From the NCBI RefSeq assembly GCF_023228165.1, contig NZ_JALOBS010000001.1, positions 248,001 to 312,000 on the forward strand: DNA of 64,000 nucleotides. The letters are read 5' to 3'. The stretch is from Methylomonas sp. (lineage in GTDB: Bacteria > Pseudomonadota > Gammaproteobacteria > Methylococcales > Methylomonadaceae). A program made the position numbers and the translations under genes. Under the pieces are notes generated by a model. It was not told the DNA's origin. It saw nothing but the letters and a program-made list of their open reading frames with translations, and ran no database searches. Below, piece by piece: positions 58,552 through 64,000 of the stretch; the stretch's first letter is position 1; each line of letters opens with the position of its first letter.

Positions 58552-61500
58552 TTAGCAGGCAATCAATGAGGTAGATGGGTTATTCACAGAAGCGAGTAAG
58601 GTCGGAATTTGTTCAGCCGAAATTGCTCGGCTGAAATAAAAGCCTTGGTAAACATCACATTCATGTTGTTTTAGGAAGGCAAGTTGCTCGGCGGTTTCTA
58701 CCCCTTCAGCAACAATTTGTAAGCCTAAACTTTTAGCTAAGGTGATGATGGCAATACATATCGCGGCGTCATCTTTATGCGAATCGCACTCGCTGATAAA
58801 TGAACGATCGATTTTAAGTATATCGATAGGAAATTTCTTTAGATAACTTAGCGAAGAATAGCCGGTGCCAAAGTCATCAATGGATAATTTGATATGGGTT
58901 GCCTTGAGTTCTTTCATTGCGGCAATACTTTGTTCCGTATTACCCGTCAGAACACCTTCAGTAATTTCAAGTTCCAATAGATTGCTACGAATAGCGTATT
59001 TTTGCGCGATATGTTCTACAAAAGGTACTAAGGATTTATCGTGCAAATGTCGACCTGAAATGTTCACCGCAATCGGCAACAGCGGCAAACCTTGTTGTCT
59101 CCACTCGGCTAATTGACGAGCGGTTTCCGATAACACCCACTCGCCCACATCGATAATTGAATTCGATTTCTCAAAAATTGGAATAAATTCAGCGGGTGAA
59201 ATCAAGCCATAAGCGGGATGTTGCCAACGAATCAGGGCTTCAAAACCAACCACTTCATTGGTTTCGCATGAGACTTTTGGTTGATATTGCAAGAAAAATT
59301 GATGGTCTTTGATTGCATTTGCCAGCGCGGTTTCATAATGAAATTGTTGCTGTGCCGTTATTTCCATATCACTGGTAAAAATCCGATAGATATTACGCCC
59401 CGCTTCCTTAGCCTGATACATCGCTAAATCGGCATGTTGCAACAAACGATCCGCATTAATACAGCCGTTATCCGATATCGCGACGCCGATGCTGGTCAGC
59501 ACGGTTAAGGTATTACCGGTTAAATGGACCGGCTTACGCATGACGTCGAGAATTTGTTGCGCTTTGTTGGTTGCATTTTTTTCAGTCAACTCGCCCGACA
59601 ATACCACCACAAACTCATCGCCGCCCCAACGCCCCACAAGATCGTGTTCACGCGTTACTTCGGTTAACCGTGCCGCAACCGCGCAAAGCAACTCATCGCC
59701 CGCTTTGTGCCCCAAAGTGTCATTAATTTTTTTAAACTGATCTAAATCCAAGAACATTAGCACCACCGTCCCTGAGGTTTTGCGATGAAAATTAATGCGG
59801 TGTTCAAGGTTGCCCATGAAATAGGTACGGTTATAAAGGCCGGTTAACGGGTCGTTATAAGCTAATAATTTCAGACGGTTCTGTAATTTAATTTGCTGGG
59901 TAATATCACGGATATGCAGGGTGTATTCAGTGTTTTTATCTTTTATATCACTGGTTTGGGTGACAACAACTTCGGCGGGGAAACATTGACCATCATAGCG
60001 GGTTAGCTCTGTCACATTGCGCCGCCTTAGCACCAGATCTTCACTGACCGTAAAACCTTGTGCCAGACTTTGTAATGCCATTTTTCTTGATTTTTCCGCC
60101 ATAAAGGCCGTGAAAAAGTTACGATTTAATACCTGTTTGAGACTCACGCCAAAGCATTGTTCAGCGGCTGGATTAAATTCCTGAACTTCGCCGCGATTAT
60201 TGATGCTGACGATACAATCCATTGCCGCGTCCAGGATTGCGCCTTTACGATACTCGCTTTGTTTAAAGGCAAAAAATGCTTCATCCCGTTGTTGAATTTC
60301 TTCATTCACCTTATCGATAACGCGATTATATTGTTGAGCGATTTGGCCGATTTCCGTGAAAGGCTCAACGGGAACCTGCTGGGAAAAATCGGCTTGCTGC
60401 TGCTGGTGATTCATTGCGGATAATAAATCGAACACTTCTGTTGTCACCTGATGTTCAGCGACATTGAGACCGATCAGTTCCGATTTTTCCGTAACCCGCA
60501 AGGGATGAAAATGATTGATTAACCGCAATGCAACAAACGCCGTGATGAAGCTATATGCACCGATAGCGACGATACCTATTATTTGCGCCTGTAATTGCTC
60601 TAATGCGGATAAGCCGGTGCCTAATTTTTCGGCATCGCCGAATAATGCCACGGCAAGGGTGCCCCATATTCCGGCAAATAAATGAACAGGAACCACACCG
60701 ATAGCATCATCGATTTTCCGGCGCTCCATCCAGCGTTCACCATAAAAAACGATGACGCCGGCGATAACACCAATCACAAGCGCGGAGCTGACGGTGACGG
60801 CATGGCAGTTGGCTGTAATCGCAACCAAGCCGCCTAACACGCCGTTCATAATATGCACCACGTCTATATAACCGTCCGAGATATATTTTAGCGAGGTAGC
60901 CGCAATGCCGCCCCAGCAGGCGGCGAGACAAGTATTCAACAAAATCGAAGGTACGGCATCAGTCCAACCCAAGGTGCTACCGCCATTAAAGCCGAACCAT
61001 CCGAACCAAATCAACATACCGCCTAAAATCGCCATTGGTAAATTACTGCCTGGAATACGTCTACCCACATCGTAGCGTCCAATACGTGGACCTATAATCA
61101 GAATGGCGGCTAAAGCCACCCAACCGCCGACTGAATGAACAACGGTGGAGCCGGCAAAGTCAACAAAGCCCAACAATTCCAGCCAGCCGATCGCCTTGCC
61201 GGAAATGATGCCTGCCCATGCCCAATGTCCTATCCAGGGATAAATCATCAGCGTGATCACTATCGTCAACAGAAGGTAACCGCTGTATGTCATGCGCTCG
61301 GCTATGGCGCCGGAAACCAATGTCGCGGCGGTGCCGCAAAACATCATTTGAAATAAAAATGTAGTGATAAGTAAAGGACTGGCATCCTGGCCAAAAAAAA
61401 AGTAGGACGTGCCGAATAAACCGGAAAAGCTATCTCCAAACATTATGGCAAAACCGACAGCCCAAAAGATGGTGCTGGAAACAACAAAGTCGCTGATATT

Positions 61501-61617
61501 TTTCGCAGCAACGTTAATGCTATTTTTACTTCTGACTAATCCGCTTTCTAAACAGAGAAATCCTGCCTGCATGACAAATACAAGCATGGAGGCACATAAA
61601 ATCCAGAGTATATCCAT
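58552..61617 (-). CDS. Ammonium transporter-like sensor fused to HAMP-like, PAS, GGDEF and EAL domains
   Basis: A 1021-residue membrane protein. Residues 1-395 are a complete Amt/AmtB channel: signature FCGTAATLVSGAIAERMTYS, twin pore histidines H161 (VVHSVGG) and H312 (VPVHLFAGIWGTL), WFGWFGFNGGST, and the regulatory C-terminal SELIGLNVAEHQ. A HAMP-like linker (about 405-440, VPVEPFTEIGQIAQQYN), a PAS domain (about 455-572), a GGDEF domain (GRWGGDEFVVVL at 665-669, inhibitory RxxD at 656-659) and an EAL domain (GFEALIRW at 793-795, LELEITEG, DDFGTGYSSL, KIDRSFI) follow. All catalytic motifs are intact, so ammonium binding or passage could set c-di-GMP. No glnK neighbours it, unlike amtB operons. 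Confidence 0.93.
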   Translation of the reverse strand: MDILWILCASMLVFVMQAGFLCLESGLVRSKNSINVAAKNISDFVVSSTIFWAVGFAIMFGDSFSGLFGTSYFFFGQDASPLLITTFLFQMMFCGTAATLVSGAIAERMTYSGYLLLTIVITLMIYPWIGHWAWAGIISGKAIGWLELLGFVDFAGSTVVHSVGGWVALAAILIIGPRIGRYDVGRRIPGSNLPMAILGGMLIWFGWFGFNGGSTLGWTDAVPSILLNTCLAACWGGIAATSLKYISDGYIDVVHIMNGVLGGLVAITANCHAVTVSSALVIGVIAGVIVFYGERWMERRKIDDAIGVVPVHLFAGIWGTLAVALFGDAEKLGTGLSALEQLQAQIIGIVAIGAYSFITAFVALRLINHFHPLRVTEKSELIGLNVAEHQVTTEVFDLLSAMNHQQQQADFSQQVPVEPFTEIGQIAQQYNRVIDKVNEEIQQRDEAFFAFKQSEYRKGAILDAAMDCIVSINNRGEVQEFNPAAEQCFGVSLKQVLNRNFFTAFMAEKSRKMALQSLAQGFTVSEDLVLRRRNVTELTRYDGQCFPAEVVVTQTSDIKDKNTEYTLHIRDITQQIKLQNRLKLLAYNDPLTGLYNRTYFMGNLEHRINFHRKTSGTVVLMFLDLDQFKKINDTLGHKAGDELLCAVAARLTEVTREHDLVGRWGGDEFVVVLSGELTEKNATNKAQQILDVMRKPVHLTGNTLTVLTSIGVAISDNGCINADRLLQHADLAMYQAKEAGRNIYRIFTSDMEITAQQQFHYETALANAIKDHQFFLQYQPKVSCETNEVVGFEALIRWQHPAYGLISPAEFIPIFEKSNSIIDVGEWVLSETARQLAEWRQQGLPLLPIAVNISGRHLHDKSLVPFVEHIAQKYAIRSNLLELEITEGVLTGNTEQSIAAMKELKATHIKLSIDDFGTGYSSLSYLKKFPIDILKIDRSFISECDSHKDDAAICIAIITLAKSLGLQIVAEGVETAEQLAFLKQHECDVYQGFYFSRAISAEQIPTLLASVNNPSTSLIAC

Positions 61618-61862
61618 AAGCGTAAGTACCCATTTGCTCTATGGTAAATGTAGGATTTGTTTATACGCGACGGCATACTAAAAAGCTATCAAGCGAATTA
61701 AGCGCTAATAGAATTCACAGACAGGCCCCGTTAGCCCATTCAGAAAAACACGACTCCTTCACAAAAACGGCGCTCGTAATGGCCGAAAACTTATCCGTTG
61801 TTATCAAAAACCGTCGCCGTTTGCCCGGTTTTGTCGATCGACTGTGCCGCTACAATGGTGAC

Positions 61863-61925
61863 ATGATATTTCCCGGCCTTGGTCTTCGAATCAGTCAGGG
61901 AACGCGCCGCGCACCCTGACCCACC
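61863..61925. repeat. Dispersed repeat, copy 1, with GTCAGGG/CCCTGAC hairpin
   Basis: About 60 bases that closely resemble 63318-63381; both contain GGTCTTCG, then GTCAGGGAACGC, two variable bases, CGCGCACCCTGAC. The core pairs as a 7-bp stem (61894-61900 with 61914-61920). It lies in the roughly 500-base gap between the Amt fusion gene and the unknown 284-residue gene, which holds no other gene I can support. Confidence 0.6.
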
Positions 61926-62013
61926 GAATTGGGTATTGCAATGCACAAACACATTGACAGCTTGGGTGGGCAACGCTTTTCTGCGCACCGATTTAGAGCG
62001 CTTACTTTGATTT

Positions 62014-62040
62014 GGGTGGGCACAAAAACCGTGCCCACCC
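62014..62040. repeat. REP-like palindrome
   Basis: GGGTGGGCAC/GTGCCCACCC, a perfect 10-bp stem with loop AAAAACC. The GGGTGGGCAC...GTGCCCACCC form resembles repetitive extragenic palindromes that are scattered in many proteobacterial genomes and mobilised by TnpA-REP (RAYT) proteins. It lies about 75 bases beyond the 3' end of the unknown 284-residue gene. Confidence 0.65.
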
Positions 62041-62113
62041 TACCGGACTATTCAACACAATAAATTCCAAAGCGGACCGTTAATAACCACCGTTTGGCAT
62101 GTAGAGCTAGTAT

Positions 62114-62968
62114 TCAGTGTTTCCAATCCGGGTAGAGTTTGAAGATTTCGAATTGCAAGAAACGACTCTTAAGTAAAACGGGTACCAATTCGAGGTATGC
62201 TTTGGTAACTACTTTCCCGTGTAATGAAATGAGTTTTTTTTGACTCTCTTCGTCAAACGCAAGCGGAATGTTTTCGTGGTTGACCAATCTGGCGATTGCC
62301 TGGATCAGCATTAATTGGTCAGGCAAACTTTGGGAATTGAAAGTCTCCAGATTGAAGTAATCCCTCACCGCGGACTCTTCTTGTGTCGGCATTTTAAATT
62401 CCCGGACAGCCTGACCTCTGCGCTTAAACGGAATGGCGATAGTGTTAGATGCGTAGGCCACTCCGCGTTGAGAGCGCACCAGGAAAATAGCCCCGCATGA
62501 TGCGACAGCAGGCGCTCGTGACGGCGAAATCCCGAAGTACCGCATATACTCCATCAGAACCTTGCCACCTGTCTTGCGACTCCCGGTCGGGCCGGTTCCC
62601 CAAAGTATGAAGTGCGGTTGAACGTTTGAATTACTGTTAGAGAGCTTGTTGCACCAGTCTTTAACAAACCGTGCGTCGCCGCTCATATGGCCGGCGGCAA
62701 CCCTGCTGAAATCCTTGTTTGCGATAAAAACGGCGCCGCAACTGGTTAAGCCCGTCACCGCGACGCCTTCGTTGGCATCAAGACTCACCCACTTACTGAA
62801 ATTACCATGAGTAAGGAACTCCGGGAGTCCGAATTCGGCCATGTTCATCGATATGTTGGAGTGTATGTCGAGAATGCAGCTTGCATTTTCGACATCAAAA
62901 CTGACTTCGGCGCCAGTTGTCATGTCGAACGCAACGCTACTGCGCTGCTGACTCAAACCGAATGACAT
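62114..62968 (-). CDS. Protein of unknown function, flanked by repeats
   Basis: A 284-residue soluble protein starting MSFGLSQQRSSVAFDMTTGA. It contains GLTSCGAVFIANKDFSRVAA near the middle and a second similar stretch, AVASCGAIFLVRSQRGVAYA, so a repeated (S)CGA(V/I)F beta-hairpin may be present twice. PHFILWGTGPTGSRKTGGKV is Gly-rich but not a Walker motif. No signal peptide or membrane helix. I recognise no family. Related repeats lie on both sides (61863-61925 and 63318-63381). An ATG at 62966-62968 is the start. Confidence 0.6.
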   Translation of the reverse strand: MSFGLSQQRSSVAFDMTTGAEVSFDVENASCILDIHSNISMNMAEFGLPEFLTHGNFSKWVSLDANEGVAVTGLTSCGAVFIANKDFSRVAAGHMSGDARFVKDWCNKLSNSNSNVQPHFILWGTGPTGSRKTGGKVLMEYMRYFGISPSRAPAVASCGAIFLVRSQRGVAYASNTIAIPFKRRGQAVREFKMPTQEESAVRDYFNLETFNSQSLPDQLMLIQAIARLVNHENIPLAFDEESQKKLISLHGKVVTKAYLELVPVLLKSRFLQFEIFKLYPDWKH

Positions 62969-63509
62969 AGTTACCCCCTTGATCTAACTATACATGAAAC
63001 TCAGTGGCAGCCCGAGGTAACTCCGCAAGCGTCACACCGACGCTGCCTTGCGCGAATCAGAGAAGGTAAGGACTATACACTTGATGCCGTTCCGCAGCAC
63101 CACCGCATTCCAGAATAAACCGCATGCATTAAAGTACGCTACATTTAGCATGCTGGGCGAATCCCGGCAAAAATACTATCGCTCAACCTGTTTTGATCGT
63201 TTCGCGGAAGGGCCGACCAGGCTCGGACGTTTATCGTTGATTGCCGAGCTGTATGTTTTGCGGCCCATCCAGCCATCAATCATGGTCCGTAAATCAGGTG
63301 GCCACGGCAGGGGTTACCGTGACATTTCCAAGCCTCGGTCTTCGTATTTGTCAGGGAACGCTACGCGCACCCTGACCTACCAGACTATAGGAAAATAGCT
63401 TTTCGGAGTTCTTGAGTCGCGCAGGCTTGGTTAGCCAGCGTAGCCCGGATGAAATGGAATCCGGGGTATAAAGGCTATCAATCCCGGGTTGCGCTTCGCT
63501 GCATACGGG
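62969..63509. other. Intergenic stretch, repeats only
   Basis: About 540 bases upstream of the unknown gene. It holds one dispersed repeat copy and one REP-like element, listed separately. A 116-residue plus-strand frame at 63048 shows no family features and covers the repeat, so I do not call it. Confidence 0.5.
63318..63381. repeat. Dispersed repeat, copy 2, with GTCAGGG/CCCTGAC hairpin
   Basis: Second copy of the element at 61863-61925, in the same orientation, about 1.45 kb away. The stem pairs 63350-63356 with 63370-63376. By eye most positions agree, with differences mainly at the left end and in the loop. Confidence 0.6.
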
Positions 63510-63514
63510 CTACG
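63439..63514. repeat. REP-like element with CGTAGCCCGGAT inverted ends
   Basis: Begins CGTAGCCCGGATG and ends GCATACGGGCTACG, imperfect inverted copies, with inner GGAATCCGGGG and ATCCCGGGTTGCGC also partly complementary. The CGTAGCCCGG...GCGCTTCGCT form is a widely dispersed intergenic repeat in proteobacteria. Its right end overlaps the last codons of the RlpA-like gene by five bases. Confidence 0.65.
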
Positions 63515-63911
63515 ATGCTAGGATTTCAATTCTTACTTTGGTGAGTCCGGCATGAACGAAACCGAGTTCTTTAGCGGCTTTTTTTGACAAGTCAACGATA
63601 TGTTTATTAGGGCGCCGCAGACGATCATTGACTTTAACAATCACGCTGCGATTGTTTTTAAGGTTCGTCACACGTAACCGTGTACCCATGGGCAATGATT
63701 TATGAGCGGCCGTCATCTCATATTTGTCATAAGTTTCGCCGCTTGTCGTGGCTCGACCATGGAGTTTGTCACTGTAGAACGAAGCTATACCCCCATCACG
63801 GATTTGTTCATTTTCTTGCTTTTCAACCTTTGCAAGACTAATAGAACAAAAGGACATTAAGGAAACTGACAACATGGTTTTAGCTAACCATCGACTCTTG
63901 CGTTGTTTCAT
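63510..63911 (-). CDS. RlpA-like double-psi beta-barrel protein
   Basis: A 133-residue exported protein: signal peptide WLAKTMLSVSLMSFCSISLA, then a DPBB domain with GIASFYSDKLHGRATTSGET, MTAAHKSLPMGTRLRVTNL, SVIVKVNDRLRRPNKHIVDL and SKKAAKELGFVHAGLTKVRI. These are RlpA blocks, but the C-terminal SPOR domain is absent and no lipobox is evident. RlpA of Pseudomonas is a septal lytic transglycosylase; short versions like this are common and may have similar or reduced activity. Confidence 0.88.
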   Translation of the reverse strand: MKQRKSRWLAKTMLSVSLMSFCSISLAKVEKQENEQIRDGGIASFYSDKLHGRATTSGETYDKYEMTAAHKSLPMGTRLRVTNLKNNRSVIVKVNDRLRRPNKHIVDLSKKAAKELGFVHAGLTKVRIEILAS

Positions 63912-63967
63912 CCTTGCCTCCTCTTTACCTTAAATAGTTGATAAACTGAAGGCTAACGTTAACCCAA

Positions 63968-63993
63968 CGATAAATGTTTGGCAACATTTATCG
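63968..63993. repeat. Inverted repeat at right window edge
   Basis: CGATAAATGTT/AACATTTATCG, a perfect 11-bp stem with loop TGGC; the pairing can be extended outward by an A-T pair and, with a bulge, by AACC/GGTT. It lies 57 bases upstream of the RlpA-like start. It could be an operator, the terminator of a gene beyond the edge, or an IS end; the window stops before this can be decided. Confidence 0.5.
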
Positions 63994-64000
63994 TGGTTTG

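Noticed and set aside
61791..61988. 65-codon minus-strand frame resembling a protein C-terminus
   Set aside because: It covers dispersed repeat copy 1 and lacks any supported homologue.
63048..63398. 116-codon plus-strand frame
   Set aside because: No family, no ribosome-binding site, and it runs through the dispersed repeat.

Overview
The window looks like chromosomal DNA of a Gram-negative gammaproteobacterium, most plausibly a methanotroph of the Methylococcales (Methylomonas-like). This is an inference from the gyrA-serC-pheA-hisC-tyrA-aroA-cmk-rpsA-ihfB gene order, an HpnN-type hopanoid transporter, bacteriohemerythrin and heme sensor proteins, and the style of the proteins. No methane-oxidation gene, rRNA, tRNA, CRISPR array, prophage or intact insertion sequence was seen.

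Layout. (1) 1-13,600, almost all on the minus strand: two esterase-fold genes at the left edge, then a housekeeping superoperon read from gyrA (12,267) down to ihfB (1,399). It covers DNA gyrase, serine and aromatic amino acid synthesis, CMP kinase, ribosomal protein S1 and IHF-beta, with clear terminators after cmk and after rpsA. A dienelactone hydrolase and a low-molecular-weight phosphatase follow. (2) 13,900-35,900, a sensory region: a decayed PhnD/PAS/GAF/HD-GYP gene, a chemoreceptor with a CxxCH heme site, a thioredoxin-fold/DUF3616 pair, a hemerythrin-GAF-PAS3-GGDEF-EAL protein, bcp, a SulP transporter, a DedA-type protein, a frameshifted alginate-lyase-like gene, a GGDEF relic, and an RpfG-like HD-GYP regulator beside a 1264-residue hybrid kinase. 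A deacetylase scrap lies after them. (3) 35,900-44,900, an ion-homeostasis block: KdpE and a KdpD without its cytoplasmic N-terminus, divergent from nhaD-tatA-dedA-trkH-secF, then a CNNM/CorC-type protein. (4) 45,100-58,300: hpnN, a degenerate ApaH-like protein behind a NifX-like protein and an unknown protein, the Na+-pumping decarboxylase oadGAB, a PfkB kinase, a LysR regulator and PBP1C. (5) 58,500-64,000: an ammonium transporter fused to HAMP-like, PAS, GGDEF and EAL modules, an unrecognised 284-residue protein flanked by related repeats, REP-like elements and an RlpA-like protein.

Themes. Cyclic di-GMP signalling is dense: two intact GGDEF-EAL proteins with very different inputs (a di-iron hemerythrin and an ammonium channel), one intact HD-GYP regulator, and two dead relics (HD-GYP and GGDEF). 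Several degraded genes, two of them polysaccharide-related, lie among the sensors, as if the signalling and exopolysaccharide repertoire is turning over. A sodium/potassium theme runs through KdpDE, NhaD, TrkH and OadGAB; the missing kdpFABC suggests KdpDE may control something else here. The most unusual items are the Amt-GGDEF-EAL fusion, the ApaH-like pseudoenzyme in a NifX-like operon, the truncated KdpD facing nhaD, and the unknown protein between repeats.
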